This document shows positions 17,503 to 28,444 of a stretch of DNA of 35,739 nucleotides, piece by piece (the first letter of the stretch is position 1; every line of letters starts with the position of its first letter). This DNA comes from Pseudomonadales bacterium. GTDB lineage: Bacteria; Pseudomonadota; Gammaproteobacteria; Pseudomonadales; Pseudohongiellaceae. The position numbers and the translations under genes are program-made. A model generated the notes under the pieces. It ran no database searches. It was not told where the DNA came from and worked only from the letters and a program-made list of their open reading frames with translations. The stretch covers positions 1 through 35,739 of the forward strand of contig JANQJM010000068.1 of the NCBI GenBank assembly GCA_028281635.1, given 5' to 3'.

Positions 17503-19032
17503 ATGAATACAGCAGAGAAGATCCAAAACGACGCCAACTTATTCGATTTGATCGATGGTTTAGTAAGTTGCTCGGAGCAAGATAAAGAGTCTTTGCAAAC
17601 AGTGGTGCATGGAATTCAGATCGATAGCAGGCAGCTTAGCGAAGGGGACCTCTTCATAGCTTGCTTCGGGCGCAATCATGATGCGCGGGACTTTATTGAT
17701 GATGCTTTGCAAGCTGGTGTCAGTGCCGTACTGGCTGAATCAGGATCGGGTTGGCAAGGTATCCAGGTAAGAAATGGCGTGCCAATTGTCGCAGTGGATA
17801 ACTTGGCCGCTAAGACTAGCGAAATTGCTGCTCGTTTTTTTGGTCGTCCAACACAAGCTTTGTCAGTCATCGGTATTACCGGCACTAATGGCAAAACTAG
17901 TTGTAGTCAGTTTATTGCGCAATTGTTCGGTCAGTTTGGTTTTAGATGCGGAGTCATGGGGACGCTGGGCTATGGCATCTTTGGTGAGATTAAAGAAACA
18001 CAGCTCACTACGCCCGATGCGGTGTTCACTCAGATGGCCTTAGCCGAAATGCAGCACGCGCAGATCGAACCGGTTGCTATGGAAGTGTCATCGGTAGGAC
18101 TGCACCAAAAGCGGGTCGCTGCGGTTCGTTTTGATACTGCAATTTTCACTAATCTCACGCGAGATCATCTTGATTACCATGAAAGTATGGAAGCTTATGC
18201 TGAAAACAAGCGCAAGCTTTTCACCATGCCAGAGTTAAAGTGTGCAGTGGTAAACCTGGATGATCAATACGCACTCTCGATGATAAATGCCATTAGCAGT
18301 GATGTAGATGTCCTTACCTATAGCACGAGGAACAAAATCGCTACCGTACATGCAGAGAGTTTTGAGTTAACGCGGCGCGGATTCGAGGCGCGAATCCGCA
18401 CGCCCATTGGCTCGGGAAACATCAGTGGTCAGTTGCTGGGCTACTTTAATTTCAGCAATGTACTGGCTGTCATCGCAGGAGCACTTACCTACCTCCCGCG
18501 TCACTGCGAACTTACTATCGATTCGTTATGCGAAAAAGTATCAGAGTTGAAGCCAGTAACAGGGCGCATGGAAATTGTCGGTGAAGACAAAAATATCACC
18601 GCCGTTGTCGATTACGCCCACACGCCCGATGGATTGCGTAGTGCGCTGACAGCGCTTAGAGAGCATTTTGAGGGCAAGATCTGGTGTGTCTTTGGCTGCG
18701 GTGGTAATCGTGACAAAGGTAAGCGGCCGTTGATGGGTGAGATCGCAGAGAATCATGCTGATCGATTGATCCTAACTGACGATAATCCGCGCAACGAGCA
18801 AGGCGATGTGATCATCGAACACATACTGAGTGGATTAAACGATCCCGGTGCAGCATTAGTCGAGCGGGACCGGGCTCAGGCAATTGACTTGGCAATAGAG
18901 CAAGCAGCTCATGGTGATGTGGTTTTGATCGCTGGCAAGGGGCATGAAACTTATCAAGAAATTGATGGTGTACGGCAAATTTTTAGTGATGCAAATCAGG
19001 TTAGGTTGGCGATGAAATCTCGTCGCGACTAA
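17503..19032 (+). CDS. murE: UDP-MurNAc-L-Ala-D-Glu:meso-diaminopimelate ligase
   Basis: MurE adds the third residue of the stem peptide. The 509-residue product has the Mur-ligase layout: N-terminal UDP-binding domain, central ATPase with GTNGKT (127-132), and a C-terminal domain with D427-N-P-R430. DNPR is the motif that selects meso-diaminopimelate, as expected in Gram-negatives. YAENKRKLF (231 on) holds the lysine that is carbamylated in homologues (K236). It starts 2 nt after ftsI and ends 22 nt before murF. At 509 residues it is slightly longer than E. coli MurE (495). Confidence 0.98.
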   Translation: MNTAEKIQNDANLFDLIDGLVSCSEQDKESLQTVVHGIQIDSRQLSEGDLFIACFGRNHDARDFIDDALQAGVSAVLAESGSGWQGIQVRNGVPIVAVDNLAAKTSEIAARFFGRPTQALSVIGITGTNGKTSCSQFIAQLFGQFGFRCGVMGTLGYGIFGEIKETQLTTPDAVFTQMALAEMQHAQIEPVAMEVSSVGLHQKRVAAVRFDTAIFTNLTRDHLDYHESMEAYAENKRKLFTMPELKCAVVNLDDQYALSMINAISSDVDVLTYSTRNKIATVHAESFELTRRGFEARIRTPIGSGNISGQLLGYFNFSNVLAVIAGALTYLPRHCELTIDSLCEKVSELKPVTGRMEIVGEDKNITAVVDYAHTPDGLRSALTALREHFEGKIWCVFGCGGNRDKGKRPLMGEIAENHADRLILTDDNPRNEQGDVIIEHILSGLNDPGAALVERDRAQAIDLAIEQAAHGDVVLIAGKGHETYQEIDGVRQIFSDANQVRLAMKSRRD

Positions 19033-19054
19033 TGCAGTAGATTTAGGTGGTCCT

Positions 19055-20419
19055 GTGATTGGTTCAATATCAATTGCCGAGCTGGCAGAGGCATTAAAAG
19101 CAGAACTAGTTGGTGATGATGCAGTGTTTTCAAACCTGTCTATTGATTCCCGTACGCTGAAGCCTGGCGAGGCTTATCTGGCACTGCGTGGTGAGCGTTT
19201 TGACGGTCACGACTTCGCTGCGGCAGCTGCGGAAGCGGGTGCCAGTGCGCTTATTGTTGAACGTAAGCTTGAGCTCACAACGCCACAACTGGTGGTAGCA
19301 GACGCGCATATCGCCTTCGGTGAAATCGCGTCACTTAACCGTCAGCGCAGCAAAGCCAAAGTAGTTGCGCTCACTGGCAGTCAGGGCAAGACCACGGTGA
19401 AGGAAATGATAGATGGCATTCTCTCTGAATGCGGATCCAGTTTGGCTACTTATGCGAATCTGAATAATACCGTAGGTGTTCCTCTGACTCTGCTACGGAT
19501 CGAAGCCCAGCATGAATACGCAGTGATTGAGATGGGAGCCAACAAGGCTGGAGAAATAGCCTTTAGTGCGAATGCGACCCGCCCGGATATTGCGCTACTC
19601 ACAGGGGCAAGTGCTGCTCATGTAGAAGGCTTTGGCAGTTTGCAGGGTATTGTCGAAGCGAAGGGGGAAATCATCGATAGCTTGTCGGCCGAAGGTGTGG
19701 CGGTTCTCAATGCCGATGATGACTATGTGCAGCGATGGATTGATAGAAGCAGCCATTGCTCGACAATTCTGTTTTCCGGACGCAACAACCCACAAGCTGA
19801 CTATAGAGCCAGCAATGTTGAGACCAGAAGAGATGCAGGGGTATGTTTTGATTTGGTAACGCCCCAGGGTGAGACTGAAATCAGCCTTAATTTGCTGGGA
19901 GAGCATAATGCGACGAATGCCACAGCGGCAGCAGCAGTAGCAATGGAAGCGGGAGCAACGCTGGCAGAAGTTCAGACAGGACTTGCCACCGTGCAACCGG
20001 TCAAAGGACGTCTGGTGAAATTGACTGGTATGCATGGATCTACATTGATCGATGACACTTACAACGCCAGTCCATCCTCATTCAAGGCTGCCATCGATGT
20101 GTTGGCGCAATTTGATGGCCGCAAAATACTCATTGCAGGCGATATGAAAGAGTTGGGCGACGAGTCTGAAGCTTCCCATGCCATTGTCGGTGGTTATGCA
20201 GCAGAGCGCGATATTGATGAGCTATGGGTGACTGGTGAATTTGCCAACGTGGTTGCACATGCTTTTGGTCGAACTGCAAAAGTTTTTCCGACACAACAAG
20301 CTCTGATTGATTACTGCCTCGAACAGGTGAAAGAAGATGAGGTGTACCTTGTTAAAGGATCTCGAGGTGCACAAATGGACAGAGTGATCGACAGCCTGAG
20401 TCGAGAGGGAGCTGTGTAA
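19055..20419 (+). CDS. murF: UDP-MurNAc-tripeptide:D-Ala-D-Ala ligase
   Basis: MurF joins D-Ala-D-Ala to UDP-MurNAc-tripeptide and so completes the pentapeptide precursor in the cytoplasm. The 454-residue product has the P-loop GSQGKTT (108-114), the segments [16 protein letters not shown] and [11 protein letters not shown], and the C-terminal [17 protein letters not shown] typical of MurF. The start is a GTG at 19055, preceded by AGGTGG, and gives [13 protein letters not shown]. The TAA stop shares its last base with the mraY ATG, so the two are translationally coupled. Confidence 0.98.
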   Translation: MIGSISIAELAEALKAELVGDDAVFSNLSIDSRTLKPGEAYLALRGERFDGHDFAAAAAEAGASALIVERKLELTTPQLVVADAHIAFGEIASLNRQRSKAKVVALTGSQGKTTVKEMIDGILSECGSSLATYANLNNTVGVPLTLLRIEAQHEYAVIEMGANKAGEIAFSANATRPDIALLTGASAAHVEGFGSLQGIVEAKGEIIDSLSAEGVAVLNADDDYVQRWIDRSSHCSTILFSGRNNPQADYRASNVETRRDAGVCFDLVTPQGETEISLNLLGEHNATNATAAAAVAMEAGATLAEVQTGLATVQPVKGRLVKLTGMHGSTLIDDTYNASPSSFKAAIDVLAQFDGRKILIAGDMKELGDESEASHAIVGGYAAERDIDELWVTGEFANVVAHAFGRTAKVFPTQQALIDYCLEQVKEDEVYLVKGSRGAQMDRVIDSLSREGAV

Positions 20420-21501
20420 TGTTAGTTTGGTTATCAGATTTTCTTATGCAGTTTGACAACAATTTCGCGGTTATTCAGTACATCACTGTACGTGGCATAT
20501 TCAGTATCTTAACAGCTCTGGGTGTTTCCCTGCTCATTGGCCCATACATGATTCGGCGTCTGAATTACCATCAGATTGGGCAAGTTGTGCGCGATGACGG
20601 TCCGGAAACTCACTTCAGTAAGGCTGGGACCCCTACCATGGGTGGGGCACTGATACTGGTCAGTATCGCAATGAGCACATTGTTGTGGTCAGATCTGTCG
20701 AATCACTATGTGTGGATCGTCTTGTCTGTCACCATGTTATTTGGTGCCGTTGGTTGGGTGGATGACTATCGCAAAGTTTTTGAGCAGGATCCCACCGGGC
20801 TTTCGCCCAGATGGAAATTGTTCTGGCAATTCCTGATTGGGACCGTAGCCGCAATCATTCTCTACAACACTGCAATCAGTACCATCGAAACTGATTACAT
20901 CGTGCCATTCTTTAAAGACGTTGCGATTGATATAGGCATTTTCTACGTCGTCATCAGTTCTCTGATGATCGTAGGCTTCAGTAACGCGGTGAACTTAACG
21001 GATGGTCTGGATGGGCTCGCCATTCTCCCCACGGTAATGGTTGGCGGTGCACTGGGAGTGATCGCTTATCTAGCAGGCCATGCAGAGTTTTCTGCCTACC
21101 TGAACATCCCTAATGTTTCTGGATCCGGTGAAGTCGTCATTTTTGCTGGTGCTCTGGTTGGTGCTGGCATGGGATTTTTGTGGTTCAACACCTATCCGGC
21201 CCAGATATTCATGGGCGACGTGGGAGCTCTAGCCCTTGGCGCAGCATTAGGTGTGATGGCCATTGTCGCTCGTCACGAGATTGTGTTGTTTATCATGGGC
21301 GGTGTTTTCGTCATGGAAACAGCTTCAGTCATCTTGCAAGTCGCGTCTTACAAGTTGACAGGAAAGCGAGTTTTTCGGATGGCACCATTGCATCACCATT
21401 TTGAATTGAAGGGATGGCCAGAACCAAGAGTCATCGTTCGCTTCTGGATTATCACCGTTATGCTGGTGCTGTTTGGCTTGGCTACGTTGAAACTACGTTG
21501 A
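20419..21501 (+). CDS. mraY: Phospho-MurNAc-pentapeptide transferase MraY
   Basis: MraY transfers phospho-MurNAc-pentapeptide to undecaprenyl phosphate, making lipid I at the inner membrane. The 360-residue product equals the E. coli length and is rich in membrane helices. Conserved catalytic segments are KAGTPTMGG (68-76), the Asp pair in VDDYRK (D115, D116), [13 protein letters not shown] (189-201) with the third catalytic Asp, and the cytoplasmic [13 protein letters not shown] loop. It overlaps murF by one base. Confidence 0.98.
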   Translation: MLVWLSDFLMQFDNNFAVIQYITVRGIFSILTALGVSLLIGPYMIRRLNYHQIGQVVRDDGPETHFSKAGTPTMGGALILVSIAMSTLLWSDLSNHYVWIVLSVTMLFGAVGWVDDYRKVFEQDPTGLSPRWKLFWQFLIGTVAAIILYNTAISTIETDYIVPFFKDVAIDIGIFYVVISSLMIVGFSNAVNLTDGLDGLAILPTVMVGGALGVIAYLAGHAEFSAYLNIPNVSGSGEVVIFAGALVGAGMGFLWFNTYPAQIFMGDVGALALGAALGVMAIVARHEIVLFIMGGVFVMETASVILQVASYKLTGKRVFRMAPLHHHFELKGWPEPRVIVRFWIITVMLVLFGLATLKLR

Positions 21502-21523
21502 CATCATTAATGGACAGTCTCTA

Positions 21524-22882
21524 GTGGATTCATCGAACAACAGCGAGAAATTAATCGTAGGTCTGGGTACTACAGGAATGTCTTGTGCTCGCTATTTTGC
21601 AGCAAAAGGTGAGGCATTCAAAGTCGTCGACAGTCGACCCAATCCTCCAGCACTAGCGGAGTTGCAGCAAAATTTTCCTGGAGTTGCCTGCGAACTTGGT
21701 GATTTCAAGGAACAAACATTTCTACAGGCATCAGAGTTGGTTGTAAGCCCAGGAGTCAGTCTCAAAACACCGGCGATAATCGCGGCCCGAGAGCGTGGTA
21801 TTCCAGTGACTGGGGATATCGATATTTTTGCAAAAAACGTTAACGCATCGATTGCTGCAGTCACCGGCTCCAATGGGAAAAGCACAGTAGTGGAAATTCT
21901 GGCTGCGATTTTAGAGAAGGCTGGCTGCAGTTTCGGTTTAGGTGGAAATCTGGATAGTCATAATTCCAAGCCGGCTTTAGATCTATTACTAGAAGAAGAG
22001 AAACGAATGTATGTGCTTGAGCTTTCGAGTTTTCAATTAGAAACAACCGAACACTTGAATGCTGAAGTAGCGACGATTTTGAATCTCAGTGCAGATCATT
22101 TGGATCGATACGATTCATTGGAAGAGTATGGGGCGGCGAAGCAAAGGATTTATCGCGGAGCGAAAAAGATTGTTGTAAATCGCGATGACCCTAATAGTTA
22201 TCCGGTAGAGGAGATGTCGGTACCGATTTGGGATTTCGGTTTTAGTCGTCCAAGCGCTAATGGCTTTGGGTTATTGGAAGAAGGAGAGGATCAATACCTG
22301 GCTTTTCAGTTTGAGAAAATCGTTTCCGTCAATGAGCTGAAAGTGTTTGGACAACACAATATTGCCAATGTTTTGGCTGCGGTCGCCTTAGCCACTGCTC
22401 TGGGAGTTAAGAACGGGGCTGTCAAAAAAGCCATACGGGAATTTTCTGGGCTACCTCATCGTTGCCAATGGGTTCGTAACGTTGAGGGTGTCGAGTTTTA
22501 CAATGACTCAAAAGGAACCAACGTTGGAGCAACGGTTGCTGCAGTAGAGGGATTAGGGCAGCGAATTTCTGGACATATCGTGCTGATTGCAGGAGGAGTG
22601 AGTAAAGGGGCTGACTTCAAAACCCTGGTTCCAGTAATCAACCGTTGGGGCAAAGAAGTGATTCTAATCGGACAAGACGCAGTAGAGATGGCGGCTAATT
22701 TCGATACCGATATCCAGACTTACTTTGCGCAAGATATGCAGGATGCGGTCAATGTTGCACTAGAGCATTCAGTACCTGGGGATGCAGTTTTGTTGTCTCC
22801 AGCTTGCGCTAGCTTCGATATGTTCGACAACTATCAGCATCGGGGTCAGAGTTTTATTCGCTCAGTGGAGAGCCTGCAATGA
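21524..22882 (+). CDS. murD: UDP-MurNAc-L-Ala:D-Glu ligase
   Basis: MurD adds D-glutamate to UDP-MurNAc-L-Ala. The 452-residue product has an N-terminal nucleotide-binding fold (LIVGLGTTGMSCARYF), the P-loop GSNGKST (115-121), LSADHLDRY and the C-terminal FYNDSKGTN segment. The start is a GTG at 21524 (DSSNNSEKLIVG follows); an ATG 14 nt upstream runs straight into a stop in another frame. The ribosome site is poor (GACAGTCTCTA precedes it). Its TGA overlaps the ftsW ATG in an ATGA junction. Confidence 0.97.
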   Translation: MDSSNNSEKLIVGLGTTGMSCARYFAAKGEAFKVVDSRPNPPALAELQQNFPGVACELGDFKEQTFLQASELVVSPGVSLKTPAIIAARERGIPVTGDIDIFAKNVNASIAAVTGSNGKSTVVEILAAILEKAGCSFGLGGNLDSHNSKPALDLLLEEEKRMYVLELSSFQLETTEHLNAEVATILNLSADHLDRYDSLEEYGAAKQRIYRGAKKIVVNRDDPNSYPVEEMSVPIWDFGFSRPSANGFGLLEEGEDQYLAFQFEKIVSVNELKVFGQHNIANVLAAVALATALGVKNGAVKKAIREFSGLPHRCQWVRNVEGVEFYNDSKGTNVGATVAAVEGLGQRISGHIVLIAGGVSKGADFKTLVPVINRWGKEVILIGQDAVEMAANFDTDIQTYFAQDMQDAVNVALEHSVPGDAVLLSPACASFDMFDNYQHRGQSFIRSVESLQ

Positions 22883-24075
22883 GTATGGCGTCGGTAACGC
22901 ACCGAATTCCAGTCAGTGGCAGGCCACAGCCGCAAATCAATGTACTTCTGATAGTGATCAGTCTACTGCTCACTATCGGCTTGCTGATGATGACTTCTGC
23001 TTCCGTGGAAATCGCCAGTAGCCAGTACGGCGATCCATTCTTTCATTTCAAGCGGCAAATCATTTTCGCGGTAATGGGTGGAATAGGAATGCTGATTACA
23101 CTTCATATTCCCATGACTCTCTGGCGCCGTTTTAGTTGGTTTTTGTTAATGGTTTCTTTTGCACTGCTACTGCTTGTTCTGGTACCTGGCGTGGGTAAGG
23201 CTGTAAACGGCAGTATGCGCTGGATTGATTTAGGTCTTTTCAATCTACAACCTTCAGAACTAGCCAAAGTGTTTATCGTTATCTACATGGGAGCCTACCT
23301 GGAGCGACATCTGGAGGAAGTTCGGGAACGCTGGTCTGGATTCCTAAAACCTATGTTAGTCATTGGAACAGCAGTAGTGCTTCTGCATTTCGAGCCTGAC
23401 CACGGTGCCATGGTTATCCTGTTGCTAACCGCTTTTTGCATGATTTTCTTAGCAGGAGCGAAGTTCTATCGATTTCTCTTAATGTTGGTGCTTTGCGTGG
23501 GCACTGTCACTTACGTGGCCATCATGAAGCCCTATGTGATCGCGAGGTTCTCTTCCTATTTAAATCCATGGGCGGCTGAAAACGTTTATGGAGGGGGCTA
23601 CCAACTTACTCAAGCGCTTATCGCATTTGGGCGCGGGGAATGGTTCGGAGTGGGTCTGGGCAACAGTATTCAGAAACTCTACTTCCTGCCTGAAGCTCAC
23701 AACGACTTCGTTCTTGCGATCATTGGTGAAGAGTTAGGGTTGGTGGGAGTCTCTTTCGTAGTTGCGTTGTTTTGTATTCTTGTATTTAAAGGATTTTCAA
23801 TTGCCAGGTCAGCGCAATCCAAAGACATGCTGTTCAATAGTTTTGTGGCCTACGGAATTTCGTTGTTATTTGCAGGACAGGCTCTAATCAATATTGGAGT
23901 AAACATTGGACTGTTGCCGACGAAAGGACTTACTTTGCCATTCTTGAGCTATGGTGGTGCAAGCCTGATCGTATCTTGTTACATGGCTGCTTTGTTGTTG
24001 CGCATTCAATATGAAACTGAATGCCCAGATGATCAGTTGCAGAAGGAAAGCTTGCGATGGAATCGGGGGGCGTAA
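22879..24075 (+). CDS. ftsW: Septal peptidoglycan glycosyltransferase FtsW
   Basis: FtsW is the SEDS-family polymerase that makes septal glycan strands together with FtsI. The 398-residue product has a short polar N-terminus and about ten membrane helices. SEDS signatures are MMTSASVEIA, GVGKAVNGSMRWIDLG, NLQPSELAK, LHFEPDHGA and the C-terminal LPFLSYGGASL. Asp in FEPDHG corresponds to the catalytic aspartate of the family. It overlaps murD by 4 nt at its start and murG by 19 nt at its end. Confidence 0.98.
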   Translation: MSMASVTHRIPVSGRPQPQINVLLIVISLLLTIGLLMMTSASVEIASSQYGDPFFHFKRQIIFAVMGGIGMLITLHIPMTLWRRFSWFLLMVSFALLLLVLVPGVGKAVNGSMRWIDLGLFNLQPSELAKVFIVIYMGAYLERHLEEVRERWSGFLKPMLVIGTAVVLLHFEPDHGAMVILLLTAFCMIFLAGAKFYRFLLMLVLCVGTVTYVAIMKPYVIARFSSYLNPWAAENVYGGGYQLTQALIAFGRGEWFGVGLGNSIQKLYFLPEAHNDFVLAIIGEELGLVGVSFVVALFCILVFKGFSIARSAQSKDMLFNSFVAYGISLLFAGQALINIGVNIGLLPTKGLTLPFLSYGGASLIVSCYMAALLLRIQYETECPDDQLQKESLRWNRGA

Positions 24076-25157
24076 CAGTGTTGATCATGGCGGCTGGCAC
24101 AGGAGGCCACGTTTTTCCCGCTCTCTCTATAGCTGAAGCACTGCGTGCACGATCAATGCAGGTGGAATGGTTGGGTACGCCGAAGGGAATGGAAAATGAG
24201 TTGCTAGCCAGCACAGACATCCCGCTTCACCGGGTTTCCGTCAAAGGTTTACGGGGTGCTGGCGTGCTAAGAATTCTGACGGCTCCCTTAATGTTGTTGC
24301 TGGCGTTTGTCGAGTCATTTCAAGTATTGCGTCGTGTGAATCCCGATTGTGTTATCGGTATGGGGGGCTTTGTGTGTGGCCCGGCGGGGCTCGCTTGCTG
24401 GTTGCAGAGAAGACCTCTGTTTATTCATGAGCAAAACGCTGTGGCTGGATTAACCAATCGAATTCTAAGTAAGTTTGCCACAAAGGTCTTTGAGGCTTTC
24501 CCGGGAACGTTTAATCAACAGACAAAAATTCAACACACTGGAAATCCGCTTCGATCATCGATCAGCAGGCTGGCCCTTAGCGAGAAGGAAAGGGGTACCA
24601 ATGTAGATGAAATTCGACTGTTGGTATTAGGCGGCAGCCAGGGTGCGTTAGCAATAAATCAGTTAATCCCCGAACTGATTACCAAGTATCAGGGAAAGTC
24701 GACACTTCAAACTTTGCATCAAACAGGATCTCGAAGTTTTGAAGAGACTAAATCTCTATATGAGTCCAGTGGAATTGAAATCGGAGATGGTCACAGGCTT
24801 ATGCCTTTCATCACAGATATGAGCAGTGCCTATGCTTGGGCCGATTTGGTGATATGTCGATCAGGTGCAAGCACGGTCAGTGAGATTGCTGCGGTGGGAT
24901 TACCAGCTATTTTCGTTCCTTACCCTCATCACAAGGATCAGCAGCAAACTCACAATGCCAATTGGTTGGCGAGTTCCGGAGCGGCATTGGTCGTTCAGCA
25001 AGAAGAATTAGATGTTAATTCATTGGCTGCCCACCTTCACAAGTTTGATTCAGATCGCGAAGCCTTACAGCAGCTTGGGGCAAACGCCAGGAACAAAGCC
25101 ATCCTGGATGCAGATCAGCGCATCGTTAATGCATGTCTGGAGGTGCTTCATGCCTAA
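24057..25157 (+). CDS. murG: Lipid II synthase MurG
   Basis: MurG is the peripheral membrane GT-B enzyme that adds GlcNAc to lipid I, giving lipid II. The 366-residue product has [12 protein letters not shown] (13-24), the acceptor-side loop, then [25 protein letters not shown] and the donor-binding [18 protein letters not shown]. The ATG at 24057 gives [14 protein letters not shown] and lies 19 nt inside ftsW; a GTG at 24078 and an ATG at 24087 are too close to the glycine-rich loop to be likely. murC starts 8 nt before its end. Confidence 0.97.
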   Translation: MESGGVTVLIMAAGTGGHVFPALSIAEALRARSMQVEWLGTPKGMENELLASTDIPLHRVSVKGLRGAGVLRILTAPLMLLLAFVESFQVLRRVNPDCVIGMGGFVCGPAGLACWLQRRPLFIHEQNAVAGLTNRILSKFATKVFEAFPGTFNQQTKIQHTGNPLRSSISRLALSEKERGTNVDEIRLLVLGGSQGALAINQLIPELITKYQGKSTLQTLHQTGSRSFEETKSLYESSGIEIGDGHRLMPFITDMSSAYAWADLVICRSGASTVSEIAAVGLPAIFVPYPHHKDQQQTHNANWLASSGAALVVQQEELDVNSLAAHLHKFDSDREALQQLGANARNKAILDADQRIVNACLEVLHA

Positions 25158-26571
25158 CAGCGATAGCGTTCATCAGATACCAGAGATGCGCAGAATCAAG
25201 ACGATACATTTCGTTGGCATAGGTGGAGCTGGCATGTGTGGCATCGCAGAAGTGTTGCTCAACCAGGGGTATCGCATTACCGGGTCCGACTTAAAGCGTT
25301 CCTCCAATACAGATCGGTTGAAAAAGATGGGGGCCAAAATCGTTATAGGTCATGAAGCAAAGAACGTAGATAAAGCAGATGTTGTCGTGCATTCTAGCGC
25401 TATCAACCGCCGCAATCCTGAAATCAAAGCTGCTATGAGCCAGGGCAAGCCTCTTATCCCCCGTGCGGAGATGTTGGCTGAATTGATGCGGTACCGACAT
25501 TCAATAGCGATAGCTGGTACTCATGGTAAGACTACTACCACAAGTATTGTTGCTTCGGTGCTGGCTGCAGGCGGGCTGGATCCAACATTCGTTATCGGTG
25601 GATTGCTCAACAGCGCAGGCAGTAATGCTCGACTTGGGGAGAGTCGATATCTTGTTGCCGAGGCTGATGAGAGTGACGCATCGTTCATGCACCTTCAGCC
25701 AATGGTGGCAGTTGTCACCAATATTGAAGCAGATCACATGGGAACCTATGGTGGAGATTTCGACAACCTGAAAAATCATTTTATTGATTTCCTGCATAAT
25801 CTGCCTTTCTATGGACTCGCAGTGTTATGTATTGACGACCCTGTGGTGCGTAGTATCTTGCCGAAAGTCTCCAGGCCGAAGTTGACTTACGGCTTCTCGA
25901 AACAGGCTGACTATCGCATCACCAATCTCCGACAAACCGGGCTCACTACTCAATTCGAAGTGCTTCGCCCGGACAAAAAGCGTCCCTTAAAGATCACTTT
26001 AGCAATGCCTGGCAAACACAACGCGCTCAATGCAACGGCGGCTGTAGCAATTGCCTCTGATGAAGGAATTGCTGATGCGGCAATTAAACGAGGGATTCGT
26101 GACTTTTCAGGTGTCGGCAGACGTTTTGATGTGCAAGGGGAGTTTGAGTACGACACGGGCACGGTAACTTTAGTAGATGATTATGGACATCATCCATCTG
26201 AAGTGGAGGTGACACTACGGGCGCTTCGAGCAGCATGGCCCAAACAGCGCCTCGTTATGATTTTTCAACCTCATCGCTATAGTCGTACCGCTGATCTATA
26301 CGATGATTTTGTTGATGTGCTGTCGGAGACTGACGTGTTGTTATTACTGGAGGTTTATGCGGCAGGAGAGAAACGTATTCCAGGGGCGGATTCGCGAAGC
26401 CTCTGTCGCAGTATCAGATTACGAGGCAAAGTTGATCCCGTTTTTGTACAAAAAGAAAGTGACGTACGCGGGGTACTGGGTGACATTCTGCAACCTGGAG
26501 ACATTGTGTTAACCCAGGGTGCCGGCAGTGTTGGCGGCCTCTCCAGAGAGCTTGCAGAAAAAGGCTTTTAG
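25150..26571 (+). CDS. murC: UDP-N-acetylmuramate:L-alanine ligase
   Basis: MurC adds L-alanine to UDP-MurNAc, the first step of stem-peptide synthesis. From the ATG at 25150 the product has 473 residues. It contains [17 protein letters not shown] (20-36), the P-loop GTHGKTT (123-129), EADESDASF and the C-terminal [12 protein letters not shown] and [11 protein letters not shown] longer frame opens at 25012 inside murG, but those 46 codons do not resemble MurC, whereas 25150 has a GGAGG ribosome site about 8 nt upstream. It overlaps murG by 8 nt. Confidence 0.98.
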   Translation: MPNSDSVHQIPEMRRIKTIHFVGIGGAGMCGIAEVLLNQGYRITGSDLKRSSNTDRLKKMGAKIVIGHEAKNVDKADVVVHSSAINRRNPEIKAAMSQGKPLIPRAEMLAELMRYRHSIAIAGTHGKTTTTSIVASVLAAGGLDPTFVIGGLLNSAGSNARLGESRYLVAEADESDASFMHLQPMVAVVTNIEADHMGTYGGDFDNLKNHFIDFLHNLPFYGLAVLCIDDPVVRSILPKVSRPKLTYGFSKQADYRITNLRQTGLTTQFEVLRPDKKRPLKITLAMPGKHNALNATAAVAIASDEGIADAAIKRGIRDFSGVGRRFDVQGEFEYDTGTVTLVDDYGHHPSEVEVTLRALRAAWPKQRLVMIFQPHRYSRTADLYDDFVDVLSETDVLLLLEVYAAGEKRIPGADSRSLCRSIRLRGKVDPVFVQKESDVRGVLGDILQPGDIVLTQGAGSVGGLSRELAEKGF

Positions 26572-26631
26572 TCTCTCTAATTTATTGATTTTAATAGAAG
26601 AATTTGCATTTTACAGGTTAAGAAAGGACGC

Positions 26632-27567
26632 ATGAGAACGATAAATAAAGAACAGATACTTGCCAAGATTGGGCGAGTAGTAGTTCTCATGGGAGGTACC
26701 TCTGTCGAACGAGAAATTTCTCTGTTGAGTGGTCAGGCGGTATTGGCTGGGTTGCAGAGGCTTGGTATTGACGCCACGCCAATTGATGTTGGAAACGATG
26801 TAGTAGAACAGATACAGAAAGCCAAACCGGATTTAGTTTTCAACTTATTGCACGGAAAGAATGGAGAGGATGGGGTAGTGCAAGGCTTGTTAGAGATGAT
26901 GAAGATTCCTTACACCGGTAGCGGTGTTTTGGCTTCAGCTCTAGCCATGGACAAATTGAAAAGCAAGTTGATTTGGCAACAGTGTGGTCTGCCAACACCC
27001 GACTACAGAGTGCTTGAGGAAGATTCAGATTGGCAGCAAATAGTTAGTGAGTTTGGCAAGGTGGTAGTCAAACCGGTCAGTGGTGGTTCTAGTTTGGGAA
27101 TTGCCATAGTGAACGATGCTACGGCACTACAAAAAGAATATGAAAAGGCAAAAGAATTTGATCAGCATGTGATGGCTGAGAAATGCATTGAGGGGCCAGA
27201 GTATTCAACGGGCGTGCTTGGTGATGAATTGTTGCCCACAATTTTGCTTGAAACAGATCGTCAATTCTTCGACTACGAAGCGAAGTACATTGATGAAGCA
27301 ACACGAATTGTTTGCCCTGTGGATATTCCACAGGAGCAAATGAGTAGCTTAAAGAGCTTAGTTCGGAAAGCCTATGACAGCCTGGGTTGCAGCGGACTTG
27401 CCCGAGTAGATTTTATGCAGGATGAGGCAGGTGAGTTTTACTTGCTTGAACTAAACACGGTGCCAGGAATGACTTCCCACAGCTTTGTGCCAACGGCTGC
27501 CGAGCGCATGGGTATCAGTTTTGACGAGTTGTTGTTACGAATTCTCAATTTCGAATTGGGTAGCTAA
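26632..27567 (+). CDS. ddlB: D-alanine-D-alanine ligase
   Basis: Ddl is an ATP-grasp enzyme that makes the D-Ala-D-Ala dipeptide used by MurF. The 311-residue product begins MRTINKEQILAKIGRVVVLM and contains the family motifs GGTSVEREISLLSG (21-34), LHGKNGEDGVVQGLLE, PYTGSGVLASALAMDK and the C-terminal LELNTVPGMTSHS. The Ser/Tyr-type active-site segment is consistent with a D-Ala rather than D-lactate ligase. A 60-nt gap precedes it, with AAAGGA upstream of the ATG. murB, often present here in enterics, is not in this cluster. ftsQ follows after 3 nt. Confidence 0.97.
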   Translation: MRTINKEQILAKIGRVVVLMGGTSVEREISLLSGQAVLAGLQRLGIDATPIDVGNDVVEQIQKAKPDLVFNLLHGKNGEDGVVQGLLEMMKIPYTGSGVLASALAMDKLKSKLIWQQCGLPTPDYRVLEEDSDWQQIVSEFGKVVVKPVSGGSSLGIAIVNDATALQKEYEKAKEFDQHVMAEKCIEGPEYSTGVLGDELLPTILLETDRQFFDYEAKYIDEATRIVCPVDIPQEQMSSLKSLVRKAYDSLGCSGLARVDFMQDEAGEFYLLELNTVPGMTSHSFVPTAAERMGISFDELLLRILNFELGS

Positions 27568-27570
27568 GCG

Positions 27571-28380
27571 ATGAGAAGCACCAGAACAGTCACGCAGGGA
27601 TCGACATTTAGTGCGGGTAAACGCATTAGTGTTGGCAATCAACCCTTGAATCCGAAACCCAAGATTAGATTCAAGTTGGGCGTTATTGTGATTTCGTTTT
27701 GCGCGTGCGGAGTTTTGTTACTGCAGAATTTTGAATCGATTACCGGACAGCTATCCAGACCTGTAACGAAGGTGAAGATTGAAAACCAATGGCAGAGCAT
27801 TAGTGAAAGTGAGGTGCAATCGCTGATTGGTAGCTACATGGGGTCCGGATTCTTCGATTTCGATGTGCAAGGGGTGCGCCAAGAACTAGAGAGCCACCCT
27901 TGGGTTCGACGGGCGGCAGTGAAGAAGATTTGGCCAGATAGCGTGGCGTTGCAACTAACTGAGGAGGTTGCGATTGCTCACTGGGGAGAAGACCAACTAC
28001 TCAATCAGTATGGGGAAACCTTTAAGCCGGTAACTACTGAGCATCTGGCTTCCCTGCCTCGGCTTAGTGGGCCTGAAGCTACGCAAGTGAAGGTAATGGA
28101 GCAGTATCGTGCGGTTAATCAGCTTTTCTTTCAGGCAGGGTTACGAGTCTCGAGTTTGAATCTTAGCGCAAGAGGTAATTGGGTGTTGGAGTTGAATGAT
28201 CAGATTGAAGTCACTGCGGGGCGAGAAGCAGTGTTGAATCGATTGACTCGTTTTTTGGATTTTTATAGCCAACAACCAGAATCGGCGTTTGCAGACATAG
28301 TTAGCGTAGACCTTAGATATGACAATGGAATCGCCATGAAGAGCGATCGCCAGGATTTGTCGGGGGTCGCATCCCGATGA
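27571..28380 (+). CDS. ftsQ: Cell division protein FtsQ
   Basis: FtsQ is a bitopic divisome protein that recruits FtsL-FtsB. The 269-residue product has a basic cytoplasmic N-terminus, one membrane helix (about 35-52) and a periplasmic part with a POTRA domain (about 66-133). The POTRA domain holds VKIENQWQSISESEVQSLI, SHPWVRRAAVKKIWPDSVALQLTEEVAIAHW. The rest is the beta domain, including LLNQYGETFKP and LPRLSGPE. Length and order match E. coli FtsQ (276). It sits between ddlB and ftsA as usual; a 64-nt gap leads to ftsA. Confidence 0.96.
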   Translation: MRSTRTVTQGSTFSAGKRISVGNQPLNPKPKIRFKLGVIVISFCACGVLLLQNFESITGQLSRPVTKVKIENQWQSISESEVQSLIGSYMGSGFFDFDVQGVRQELESHPWVRRAAVKKIWPDSVALQLTEEVAIAHWGEDQLLNQYGETFKPVTTEHLASLPRLSGPEATQVKVMEQYRAVNQLFFQAGLRVSSLNLSARGNWVLELNDQIEVTAGREAVLNRLTRFLDFYSQQPESAFADIVSVDLRYDNGIAMKSDRQDLSGVASR

Positions 28381-28444
28381 ACGGCTTTAACAGTAATGCG
28401 GGAATCAAGCCAGCTCTTGGGATTAGAGCGGGGGAAACTAGATC